Positions 1 through 10,098 of a DNA stretch of 64,000 bases are shown one piece after another. The translations under genes and the position numbers were made by a program. This stretch comes from Costus lasius (lineage: Eukaryota > Streptophyta > Magnoliopsida > Zingiberales > Costaceae), in assembly GCA_027563935.2 (NCBI GenBank), contig CM050446.2, forward strand, positions 123,210,499-123,274,498, read 5' to 3'. The notes beneath the pieces were generated by a model, which saw nothing but the letters and a program-made list of their open reading frames with translations, was not told the DNA's origin and did no database searches. How positions within the stretch are numbered: position 1 is the stretch's first letter; each line of letters starts with the position of its first letter.

Positions 1-577
1 TAGTTCTGATTATACCAGACTATCTGAGCTGCCGGTTAGGGCACCGCCAGTTGTCCTCGGGGCAATACTACGGATGTCAGATGTTGGACGCAACATTCAC
101 CGGACCGTTTGAGACAGTCGTTCCATTGCATGAGCAACAGTGGAAACACTCTGAAAATGAGTGCGGCTCTTAAGTGAGATCTGTTGGCCAGCTTGATGAT
201 TTGCACGACATTCTTATATTATTTGTATATTGTTGTTTCAGTCATTGAATTATCTTGTTAATTGATTCCCTCACCATGTTTATTGATTCCTACTTAGCAT
301 TTTTGCTAACTTCCTTTGTTTCTCTTCCAGGTACAGAGTTAGCTTCTGGGAGGGATAGAGTAGATAGCAGATACCAGCCGAGTTAAGATAGTTGTCTTTC
401 GTATTTTATTCAGTTGATAATTTGGATAGTTGTATTCAGATATTGTGTTGATATTAAATTTGGATTGTTTATTAAATAAAGGTTATGTGATTATTGTAGT
501 TCTCTGGTTCCTATCAATATTGTTACTCCCTGGGGAACCCTGAGCTGGAAATAGCCGGCTTCCGCCGGGGCGTGACA
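1..577 (+). mobile_element. 3' end of a ~2-kb LTR (copy C of three in the window)
   Basis: This segment matches the last ~480 bases of the solo LTR at 4970-6802: both carry the blocks CCGGTTAGGG, GTTGGACGCAAC, GTGGAAACACTCTGAAAA and GAGATCTGTTGGCC in the same order, and both end in GGCGTGACA. The left part of the LTR lies outside the window, so it cannot be said whether this is a solo LTR or the 5' or 3' LTR of a longer element. Directly downstream, after ATTTAAA, is a tRNA-iMet-type primer-binding site that belongs to a TRIM-like internal region, so this LTR and its right neighbour come from different families. Confidence 0.8.
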
Positions 578-933
578 ATTTAAATGGTATCAGAGCAAAA
601 CTTAGTCCTAAGCATGGTGAGAGGCCAATTGGAAAGGGCTACCGAGGATGGTGGAGCCACCATTGGGCTGACCTCACATGTTGCCGACTAAGGAATGGTC
701 CTGGATATGTGTTAAAGTTTGAGCTTGACGCGGACGTCAAGTCTTAAGTGGGGGAGATTATAATACCCTGAGTTTAGTCCCATATTGGAAATGAGAGGAA
801 AGATTATATAGTATATAAAGGTTAGTGGGCTTGCTATTGTTAACTTGGGCTTAAGCATTTTAATAAATTGGTCCACGTTGCAAATTGGCTCACCAAGTTA
901 ATAAATAGTTTGCTTACTAAGTGGGTCATAACA
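578..933 (+). mobile_element. TRIM-like element, internal region plus 3' LTR (copy 1)
   Basis: TGGTATCAGAGC at 585-596 is a typical plant retroelement primer-binding site. About 160 bases of non-coding internal sequence follow, then a polypurine tract (GTGGGGGAGAT, about 749-758), then a 175-bp LTR (759-933) ending in CATAACA. The whole arrangement is shared with the complete TRIM at 48329-48850: both internal parts contain CCATTGGGCTGACCTC and both LTRs contain AACTTGGGCTTAA. The 5' LTR expected left of the primer-binding site is absent and is replaced by the end of the 2-kb LTR. The right end abuts chromovirus RT coding sequence at 934, as if the TRIM had inserted there. The left duplicate of the target site is not in view. 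Confidence 0.8.
585..596 (+). other. Primer-binding site (tRNA-iMet type)
   Basis: TGGTATCAGAGC is complementary to the 3' end of plant initiator tRNA-Met and is the commonest primer-binding site of plant LTR elements. It lies 8 bases after the end of the 2-kb LTR. The equivalent site of the TRIM at 48507 is mutated. Confidence 0.8.
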
Positions 934-2282
934 AATTTTGGGCAGACGCAGGTGGAGTATCTGGGGCACATTATTCAACCGGGTGGTGTCGCGATGGACC
1001 CAAGGAAGATAAGCAGCGTAAGACAATGGCATGTCCCAGTGAAGCAGGTGCGCGGATTCTTAGGGCTCACCGAGTACTATCTGCGGTTTGTGAAAGATTA
1101 TGGTAAGATAGCTAAACCACTTACTGATCTCCTTAAAAAAGAAGGGTTTCATTGGGATGGAAGAGCGCAGGAGGCTTTTGAGAAATTAAAGGAGGTGATG
1201 ACAACAGCCCCGGTGTTAGCCCTACCAGATTTCACCCAAGAGTTTGTTATTGAATGTGATGCCTCGGGCAAGGGGATTGGTGCGGTACTGATGCAGCATG
1301 GGAAACCGATAGCATATTTTAGCAAGGCCCTTTCTAATGGAAATTTGGTTAAATCCACGTATGAAAAAGAGCTCATGGCTTTAGTCTTATCCGTTCAACA
1401 TTGGCGACCATACCTGTTGGGACGGAGGTTCAAAGTTCTAACAGATCAAAAAGCTTTGAGACACATATTGGAGCAACGCATTACTACTCCTGATCAACAA
1501 AATTGGTTGGCTAAGCTGTTGGGCTATGACATGGAGGTTCACTACAAACCTGGGAACGACAATAGAGCAGCAGATGCATTGTCTAGGTTACCCGAGCAGG
1601 CGGTTTTCAATGCCCTATCAGTACCCGTTTGGCTGGATAGCAAACAGATCCAAGAGGCCGTGGCCAAAGACCCTGCTCTAAGTAGGATTATAACCGTATT
1701 GCGACAAGATCCGACAAGGCCGCCACGCCTTTCGAACTGCACACAGGATGCCTATTCTACAAAGGGCGAATTGTGTTACCGGCACATTCTAACTGGGTGC
1801 AAACCATCTTTCAGGAGTGCCATAGCACACCCACGGGGGGACACTCCGGGGCCTACCGCACTTACCGCAGAATAGCTGACAATGTGTACTGGATCAGCAT
1901 GAAGAAGGATATTTATCGGGCCATGGCAGAGTGTTCCGTTTGTCAGCGACAAAAATACCAAACCACTTCCCCGGCAGGCTTACTACAGCCTTTACCTATT
2001 CCGAATCGCATTTGGGATGACATAGCCATGGACTTCATCACAGGGTTGCTGCGCTCCACAGGGATAGATGTCATTCTCGTCGTGGTTGATAGACTATCCA
2101 AATACAGCCACTTCTGTGCTCTCAAACACCCCTATTCTGCATTTTCTGTGGCCGAGGTTTTCGTTAAGGAGATAGTCCGACTTCATGGGGTACCTACTTC
2201 TATAGTCAGCGACAGAGACCCAGTGTTTATCAGTAAGTTCTGGTCAGAATTTTTTCGCCTACAAGGAACCCTGTTGCGTATG
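934..2282 (+). pseudogene. Ty3/gypsy chromovirus pol remnant: RT end, RNase H, integrase start
   Basis: Coding sequence of a chromovirus-type polyprotein, truncated on the left by the TRIM. In order: the C-terminal RT motif VEYLGHII; a connection domain; RNase H with the acidic residues of ECDASG, YEKEL and LTDQKAL; then the integrase zinc-binding region (CHSTPTGGHSG, later CSVCQRQ) and the catalytic core with the first two Asp residues (MDFITGL, SDRDPVF). A one-base frameshift lies near 1735-1750, since RNase H and integrase are in different frames. At 2283 coding sequence stops abruptly and continues in inverted orientation. gag, protease and most of RT should lie left of the window. The frameshift, truncation and inversion make it inactive. 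Confidence 0.9.
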
Positions 2283-2889
2283 AGCTCAGCATCAAGATCA
2301 CCCGGAAAAACAGTGTCAGCTATGCCGGACCCAATAGCTCTTTTAAGCTGTGAAGCATGGAAGACAGGATGAATGCGTGATGTCGGGGGTAGCTCCACCC
2401 GATAGGCTACCGTGCCAACGCGCTGACTGATACGAAAAGGCCCATAATATCGTGCTGCCAGCTTCTAATTAACCCTTCGAGCTACCGACTGTTGACGATG
2501 AGGACGAAGTTTGATGAAAACAAATTCACCGGGTTTGAAACTGACATCCTTCCTATGAATATTAGCAAATTTAATCATTCGTTGTTGAGCCCGATATAGG
2601 TTATACTTGAGTTGTTTTAATATTTCGTCCCTGTCTAGCAAAGCTCGCTCTACGGCATCAACAGCGGATTCTCCCAACACATAGCGATGCAGGGTAGGAG
2701 GACGTCGGCCATAAACAACCTTGAATGGTGTCATTCCAGCAGCTGTCTGGAAACTAGTGTTATACCAGTACTCCGCCCAATGTAACCATGCAGCCCATTC
2801 CTTAGGTTGCTCGGACGTGAAACATCGCAAATAAGTTTCCAGACATCTATTCAACACCTCGGACTGCCCATCTGTCTTGATGCTGAGCT
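2283..2889 (-). pseudogene. Inverted internal segment of the chromovirus integrase
   Basis: This stretch of about 0.6 kb codes on the minus strand for the part of integrase that should follow 2282: TDGQSEVLNRCL (with the third catalytic residue, Glu), AGMTPFKVVYGRRPP, the YYGPF motif of the GPF/Y module and SRIHPVFHASQLK, which links integrase to the chromodomain. It is bounded by AGCTCAGCATCAAG at 2283-2296 and its exact reverse complement CTTGATGCTGAGCT at 2876-2889. The plus-strand element resumes right after. A stop after residues ARRVN interrupts it. The simplest reading is an inversion within one element, not a second inserted element, because the flanks and the inverted piece together make one continuous domain order. 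Confidence 0.88.
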
Positions 2890-3217
2890 TTCTTCCCAGT
2901 GCACCCCGGACGCCATTCTTGCTACTCAGACGATTTTACGAGGGACGGAACAGGTACAACAATGGCTCATTTGCTGGATTAATAAGCCAGAAGATGACGC
3001 CACATGGGAGGATGTTGATGTCATGCGTGCTCAGTTTTCGGATGGACTCCACAGCCTTGGGGACAAGGCTGCTCTTCAGGAGGGTGGTATTGTTACTGAA
3101 CCGATTCATATTGCAACTGAACCGGTTCAGTCAACCAGTTGGCAGGTCTATACCCGTCGAACCAAACTGCTTTCCGGTTCAGGGATTATGGCAGCCCAAG
3201 GGGCAGAGGGGGAGTGA
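2890..3217 (+). pseudogene. Chromovirus chromodomain and polyprotein C terminus
   Basis: Plus-strand continuation of the element after the inverted segment. The translation contains the chromodomain signature of plant chromoviruses: an ILATQTILRG start, then QQWLICW and DDATWEDV, ending with a DKAALQEGG-type tail. In active elements this module is thought to direct integration to particular chromatin. The frame stays open to a stop at 3215-3217 just before a purine-rich tract (GGGGCAGAGGGGGAG) that resembles a polypurine tract. Which chromovirus clade (Reina, Tekay or other) cannot be decided by eye. Confidence 0.8.
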
Positions 3218-3566
3218 ATGATGTATTAGGGGAAAGGGTGCGAGGGGAAAGGGTGTGAGGAAAGGGTGTGAGGAAAGAGTGTGAGTAAAAGGGTGTGAGG
3301 AAAGGGTGTGAGGGTTTTACAAGGGGGGCCTGGAAAGGGAGAGAGGATCTTATCTTGTATTGTCTTTGCTTAGGAAAACCCTAACGTTGTTCTCGCCGGT
3401 TCTTCCGGTTGAGGTTGCTATCATCTTCCTTAGGAAATATTACAGCTTGCTTGTGTTTCTTTGGTATCGTATCAATGTTCTATTCAGCCCAGCCACGTTT
3501 GCTACCTATAATAAACTCAACGTTTATATTAGAAGGAGCGTGATGCAGGTCAAGTTTCTATTCTCA
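3218..3566 (+). mobile_element. Probable 3' LTR of the chromovirus
   Basis: Position after the chromodomain stop and a purine-rich tract is where a 3' LTR is expected. The segment contains a stretch typical of short chromovirus LTRs (TTTTACAAGGGGGGCCTGG, then an AT-rich tail) and could run from a TG near 3218-3224 to a CA near 3566. There is no partner LTR in the window, so both ends are estimates. Confidence 0.45.
3229..3316 (+). repeat. Minisatellite, GGGTGTGAGGAAA-like units
   Basis: Purine-rich units of 12-17 bases built on GGGTGTGAGGAAA repeat about six times with small changes (GAGGGGAAA, GAGTAAAA). It lies at the start of the putative chromovirus 3' LTR, next to the polypurine tract. 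Confidence 0.8.
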
Positions 3567-4842
3567 TGATGAAATGGTAAGTAATCAATAAATCAAACTG
3601 CTTCTCGTATTGATGCTGAAGTAGAAACTGAAGTTGCAAGGGGCATTTTAGTTAAGTAATAACTGAATAACTGATAGGCGTTGGAGGACTACCTATAGAT
3701 GTGAACCAACGGGATGAAAGGGAAGATTTGCTTTCTGCTGCTAATTCTGGTTAATGATGAACATGGACTGTTTAATTGTTGGTATATCAGCCAATCCTTA
3801 CTTGCAAAAGTCGTGACTGGTTTTTGTTATTTGATCTCCGCATAGCAACTTCCATTTATTGATATCTTATATTGTTCAAGACTCTCAGATCATTTTGACT
3901 CTCAAATATAAACTCTTTTTGCGAGAAAAAAAAAGATTGAAATTATCTACTGGGGTTCAATGAAATTTGCGTTTTTCACTGATAAACTTTGTTTTTCCCC
4001 AGGGGTTGGGGCCTTATTTGAGGGGTATGGAACTCGGGTTTCTTTATGTTGTACCTGAACAGAGTTTCTTGGTGTTGTTTGAGCGGTTGAAACTTCCAGA
4101 TTAATTGTTCCACAACGAGCATTTGGATTGTGCTTCTTTGAATCGATGCAGTAAGTGGAAAAATTGATCAAAGAAGTAGAGAGGTTGTTGCGCTTCGTTG
4201 TAGTTTTCAGAGATGAGATTTTCTTTCTCGCGCTCAGTATTTGCATGCCACCAAATTATCCCTTCTTTTTGAAATTGTACTACCCAAGGGATCTGTAAGA
4301 TTCATTGTACCAATTTCTATTTGTTTGCTAGAATATGACTTCTTGTTCCTTGGGGAAAACAGCACATAATAGTGATCAAAAGTTATATCAGTCTCTTGAA
4401 CATAGGAGGCATTAAGACAAATGAAGTCTATCCTGACGAGCTTGATCATTGGCAAAATAACTTAGTTGCCTTGGTATGCCTTTCCAGGCAATAACATTAG
4501 CTTTGTCATCATAAAGCTGTATATCCTGAAAGATATGCAATAAAGCACAGTCGGACTTCCTTTCTTTTCTTTTTTTAAGTTGTGCAGATATTACTGGTAA
4601 GCCCTTTGGAGAGCCTGAAGGATTGCCAAGCTTATAGTGGCTACTGGGAGCCAAGCTGGTGATATCCCTTCTTGAGTACTTTGTGTTTTATCGTTTCCTT
4701 GGTGATGAAAAGTGCTGCAGTGTAGATGCATAAAATCTTGGGTATCTCTTTTGAGATATGTGTCACTGCTCTAGTTTTTTACTAAAAAGTTTTATAAGAT
4801 TTGAGTGAGCTAATTTTAGTCATTTTACCTCACAGAACAAAA

Positions 4843-4847
<5 letters not shown>
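3567..4847. other. Intergenic stretch without a recognised gene
   Basis: No family was recognised. Two short minus-strand open frames (4234-4455 and 4412-4654, for example IQLYDDKANVIAWKG) look slightly coding-like but have no splice context or family match that I can see. The stretch lies between the chromovirus LTR and the AT microsatellite. Confidence 0.5.

Positions 4848-4918
<71 letters not shown>
4848..4918. repeat. (AT)n microsatellite
   Basis: About 35 uninterrupted AT dinucleotides. It lies 50 bases left of the solo LTR at 4970. Confidence 0.97.
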
Positions 4919-4923
<5 letters not shown>

Positions 4924-4969
4924 CAATATTGTGTTATAATCGACTTACAAAATTACATTAAACACCAAA

Positions 4970-6802
4970 TGTTACAATCTAAAATTTTTATTTTGTTTTA
5001 ATATGGATGTGGTTGTAAATTTTTAAAAATTTAAGGGTTTATTTTGTAAACAGACAAATTTATTAAGATTTTTTTTAATTTTAATTTCCTATAAATATAC
5101 CCTAAACCTCCCTTTAACCTTAAACCTTTTTTCCTAATTCTAATTATTTCCCCCTGCGTCGCACGAGCCCTATTTTCCTTTTCCCCTGCAAACGTGTTGC
5201 CGCGTCGCCCGCCTCTCCGTGCGCCATCTTCCCCATTAGCAAGCGCGAGCATTTGGCAGCATCAGGAAGAAGCGTCGGCAGCCACATCATCCGTCCTTGG
5301 TCAGGTGCCCTTCGTCTGACAGGATTCAGACGCGTACAGAGCTCCGGCGGCAACATCTTTTGAGTCCTAGCAGAAGACGAGTTCTGTGACGAGTTTTTCT
5401 TGCATCGGCGTCGTCTCCTCCCCTTTCGACGCCAAGCAATAGGTCCAGCGGCGGCGAAATTCTTCCAGCGTTGGCTGCGACGTTTTTTTTCCTATCCCAG
5501 CAACATTCATCTGCTCTATTCGGACATGTGCGGCGAATCCTGTGGCGGTTGAAGAGGCTCTTCCAAGCAACGGCGCCTCCTTCCTCTCTCGGCACCGGCT
5601 GCTGCTTCTTTTGTCCGGCGGCAAGCACCGGTGGTCTTCCTCGTCGAACGAACGAATGAAAGGATCATCCGTTCGTCCGCATCGAGCGTCACAACATAGG
5701 TAAGTTTGGTTTTTTATTTATTTTTATTATTTATTTTAAATTCGTTTTTAGGGGATCAATTAGAGAAAAAAACATAATTTCTATTATTGTTATCTTAGGG
5801 GGAATTACATGATAATTAATTTAGATAAATTTGATTTAAATAGGAAATTAGGAGTTCGAGAGTATTATTATGGATTGATGCATATGATAGATAATAAGAG
5901 ATGATTTATTTAAATTGTTCAGTGAAGAAGAGGAGATAACTTTGATTTTAGAGGGATTTAGGATATTAGCACTTGAGGTAGGAATCTTTCCCTACTCCTT
6001 TGTTATGGTGTCAAGGGCATGTAGGATTCGTTGCTTATTCCTTTGATTTGATGTTAGATGCATATATTAGAATTGATTGACATCAATATCTATTTGATTC
6101 GTCTGCTTGCTTTGTTTCTAAAATTCGATTGAACTCATTTATCTTGTTCATTTGGACATATTTTGTTTCTGTACACATGATTAATAAAGTTGCATTGAGA
6201 TATCTGATATATTGGCATATAAGTATGGTTGAACAATTGTGTATCTGTGTTGTTAAGTTGTGATATATTAACCTCTGGACTAGTGATTTATCACCAGTGG
6301 CTTGTATGTGTGAGATATAGTTATCGATTATATCGGACTATATGGTTGCCGGTTAGGGTACCGCCAGTTGTCTTCAGACAATACTGCGAATGTCAGGTGT
6401 TGGACGCAACACTACCGGGCTATTTAGGACAGTCATTCCACTGTGTGAGCTATAGTGGAAACACTCTGAAAACGAGTGTGGCTCATTATTGAGATCTGTT
6501 GGCCAAGCTTGATGATTTACACGACATTCTTTGTATTATTTGTTTCTGACATATATCATTATTCCAATCATTGTAGTATCTTGTTATTTGACCGCTCACT
6601 ATTTTGTTGGTTCCTACTTATTTCAGTTGATTTATTTATATCTTTGATACTATGTTTTTAAATATTGAGTTATAAATTTTGATGTTAAGTTTGGATCATT
6701 TATTTAATAAGTGATATGAGATTATTGTAGTTCTTTGGTTCTATCAATATTGTCTACTCTCTGGGGAACCCTCAGCTAGGGATAGTTGAATTTGGCGTGA
6801 CA
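4970..6802 (+). mobile_element. Solo LTR, 1.83 kb (copy A of the 2-kb LTR family)
   Basis: Begins TGTTACAATC and ends GGCGTGACA, flanked on both sides by the perfect 5-bp target duplication CCAAA (4965-4969 and 6803-6807). No internal retroelement sequence lies inside or adjacent, so it is a solo LTR left by LTR-LTR recombination. Its first third holds a GC-rich, exon-like block (about 5145-5700) ending in CATAG followed by GTAAGTTTGG, a consensus plant splice donor; the rest is AT-rich. The 3' half is shared with copies at 1-577 (plus) and 34919-37073 (minus). For instance GAGGTAGGAATC at 5974 and its neighbourhood match the minus strand near 36020. Confidence 0.9.
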
Positions 6803-6807
6803 CCAAA

Positions 6808-7373
6808 TATATGGGTGTTACCGTCGAAGCCCACAGCCATGAGTAGAGTGTACGAAAAAATTTACTCATTGATTAATTATTGATTCGATTACAATTTAGG
6901 ACTTGCCGAACGATAATTAACCAAATCAAACCGTTATATAATATTTATTTATATATATAAATAAATATTTTATATAAAAATCAAATCGATTAATTATTAA
7001 AAATCAACAGTTAACTATAAAAACTAATAGTTAATAGTTAACTGCAAACTGATGGTTAACTGAAAAAAATTATATTTATTTATTTTAAATTATTTTATAA
7101 TTTTAAATATTTTTTATATATAAAATATGATTAACTGTTCGATTAACCATACTAAAAATCAATTAAACGGTTCAAAAACGAGATTCTTAGTTTCCACAGT
7201 AAATTAATTCAGTACAGAAAACTGGCTCACACCCCTGCCCATCAGATACATTGGCGGACACTGATGGGAAGGAAGTGAGCACTCTGTTGAGAAATGCTCG
7301 GAATATTGAAAATTTTGTCCACCCGTGACACACAAAAAAAGGTTTGTTGAACACTGTGTTACACTGCTTTTAT
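6808..7373. other. AT-rich intergenic DNA with short repeated TTAACTG motifs
   Basis: Lies between the solo LTR and the 3' end of the GT47 gene. About 6840-7215 is AT-rich with recurring GTTAACTG/AACCAT motifs and an ACACCCCTGCCC right edge. This resembles a degraded hAT-type MITE, but I could not find clear ends. The 3' UTR of the GT47 gene should fall near 7200-7373. Confidence 0.4.
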
Positions 7374-10098
7374 CTACGAGTCGATCTGATTCAATCTGTT
7401 AAACCAGATCGAATGCAGAATCATGTGAAACAGATCGTATTTTCTGGGCCTTACATTCCACAAGAAATGCCTCTGCAACTTCCTCACATTCATCTGCATA
7501 GCTGCATACTTCTCCGGACTAACTCCCGTCAGAATCTCCTTCAACCTGCCAATATCCTTCTCCGCCACGACCACGGAGAACGCCCGCCAATCGAGCACCT
7601 CCTCAAACGGGAGCACAAAGTCGTCGGCTATGATCACCGGAACGCACTCGTAGTAGATGGCCTCCACGATCCTGGGGCTGTTCACTTCGTAGCCCATGGG
7701 GCAGATGCAGAACCTGCTCGACTTCATGTGCTGGATGTACGACATCCTCCGGGCAATCTCCGGCGGCAGTGCTTCGTATATCTTCATGGCCGGATCCCTG
7801 CCCCTCCAAAACTGGAGCAGGATGGGCCTTACTCGGCCGTGCATGTGCCCCGCGAAGAAGGCCAGGAAGGGTCTCTTCGCAGGGGGCTTCCCTCCCGTGC
7901 CTCTTTGAGGCCTTTTGGGAGCCCTTATGTAGGTCTCTGGAAGTGAGACATCCTTTCCTCTGGTGAAGACCCCCTCAGAAACATCGGCGTTGCACACCGC
8001 TTTGATTGCGTTCTTCCTCAGTTCCTCATGCAGCCGCGTCGTATAGGTTGCCTACACAGAAGAGAAAAAGTCCATCAAACATATGAAAACTGTGTCTATG
8101 GATGAAGCCCTGAGAAAGAAGGAATCCTTACCCAATCATGGCAAGCAACAAGGAAGTGATCTGCTCCTCTGGTTCTGTTCCAGAAAGGATATTTAGCTGC
8201 GATCATGTTCACGTAGTTCCTGAGAAAGATTGACAATGGTTTACTGGTATGCGAGTCGGGGACATAAAGATGAGTTCTTAGCTGCCGCGAGCTATATGCC
8301 ATGTAGAACAAGTGCGCCTTGGTTGGATCCTTTGTGACGAAGTGTCTGTTTTCCTCCATTAATTTCATGAACCACCCTTCCGAAGCATAGATGCCTCCAA
8401 GCTCTGGGGTGTGGAAGAGGGGTTTGGGTCCATCCTTGTATATATACACCTTCAAAACTCTTTCCATCAGCTCATAACTCCTGGAAGCATTCAAGTTCTC
8501 AATATCTAGTGAACAATAAGACAATATGAAAGTTGATCCCCTTGTTATAATAACATTTCATTAAAGTTTGCAATATAAGTCCATATCAGTAGTGTATCGA
8601 TCCATTCCATTGGTGTGTATTAAAATCAAATCGTAGTGGGTTAGTGGCATACTAAACATTGTAAGGAGGCAGGCTTAAATTAATTAAACCCCAATTGCAT
8701 CTATAGTCCTCTCTATTGTCTTTCTCGCTCTAGATTCTCCTCTTCACTTTCTTCTCCCTCCTCTTTAGTGTTACCTGCACCAATGTACCTCTCCGACATT
8801 CATAACAGCTAATCAGGTGAGCTGCATGTATTACTCTGGTTTCATTAAACAAGTGCAACTCAGATGAACTGCATGCTGTACTCCTAGATCTTTAACTGCA
8901 AGCTACCAGCTCAGCCATCACGAATTTAGCAAATTAGTTGGGACTGGTATTCAATTGAATCAATTTATCTTCCACTGAGCTTGTTTATAGAAAACTAGGC
9001 TAGTCGAGAAGATAATCCTAAGTCCAAATTCGTCACTGTGAACTACAGGTAAAATGAAAACATTGTCCATGTATTCTCACCTCTTAAACGTCGAGACATT
9101 CAGGAACAGCGGAGCATGTAGATCAGGATCGTCCAAGACTGCAGGAGCAGTAAGGATCTTCTTCTTAGCGTCCACCAGCTGGAGGTAACGAAAGATTAAA
9201 AATGAAAAGAAAAAACTTCTCCTGGAACGAGTCAAGGGAAATGCAAATTGAAGCCTCTACCTCTCGCCAGAAAGGTGGGACCTTTGTTGCAGGACTGACA
9301 AGATTCACTTTCGCAGCATTAGACATCTCAATCGGAGGAGGTGTACTAATTGTTGGAGTCTGCAAGAAATCGTTACACTAGAAATTTGATCTCGAACGCC
9401 ATGCAACTTCACCAAAATTCAAATAGACAAGATCCTGAATCTACCTCTGGAGAAAAAGAAGTTATCGTTATTCCATCAGTTTTCGAGGAATTTGCCCTGA
9501 TGTCAAAGAGACCAACAACTGGAGCAGGAGGATGTGCGACTGGCGAAGGCGGCGGTGCGGCTGGGTTATGGACAAAACTGGGGCTTGGTGAAAGGACGAA
9601 CTGCAATGAACGAACATCAACTCCATAACCTCAACAGCAGCTGCTCAATTTCAAAAAGATCAAGAAGCTTTTAGTTACCTTGGCCTCCAAAGGCGGCATC
9701 TCCGACTCATAGTCACCTTCGCCTACCCCCAATGCATCAAAATCTCCATCCGGAGATAGCGCGGGCGCAGAGAAAGCAGGCGGTGCAGCTGGGGCAGGGG
9801 ATTCCATCTGGCCCAGAGCAATGACGTACTGCTTATAGCGAGATACAGAAGGAGGAGGAGGCAACGTTGGGGGCGGGAACGAGGAATTGACGACGGCGAC
9901 GCGGTGAAGGGAGTCTAAGGATGGCGAAGGGGACGAGAAAGAGTCGGAGACGCGGAAGGTGGAGAAGAAGAACGAAGCGAAGAGCACCAAGGCAGGGGTA
10001 ACGAGGACGAGGAGGAGGAGCAGCTTTCTCCAACTTCCGGCAGCTCCGCCGAGCCCAAGCCGGCGGGAAACCACCTTGTCGAGGTCGATTCCGACCAT
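7374..10098 (-). CDS. GT47 exostosin-family glycosyltransferase, six exons, 599 aa
   Basis: Exons in transcript order: 10098-9679, 9600-9445, 9359-9261, 9178-9081, 8480-8132 and 8051-7374. All introns are GT-AG and all phases join, giving 1800 bases with stop. The protein is a type II Golgi membrane protein: a short cytosolic tail, a hydrophobic anchor at about residues 26-46 (KLLLLLVLVTPALVLF), a Pro/Ser/Ala-rich stem to about 225, then the exostosin catalytic domain from about 259 (SYELMERVLKVYIY) to about 555, with HDWA, FFAGHMHGR and CPMGYEVNSPRIVEAIYYEC. Family members transfer sugars to cell-wall polysaccharides or glycoproteins; closest in style to the unassigned Arabidopsis At5g03795/At3g07620 group. 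The acceptor sugar cannot be predicted. The start ATG at 10098 is followed immediately by the anchor. Length and motifs look intact. Confidence 0.95.

Noticed and set aside
4801..5001. Open frame reading as repeated Ile-Tyr
   Set aside because: It is only the translation of the AT microsatellite.
9350..9628. Plus-strand frame over the GT47 gene
   Set aside because: Antisense shadow of GT47 exons 2 and 3.
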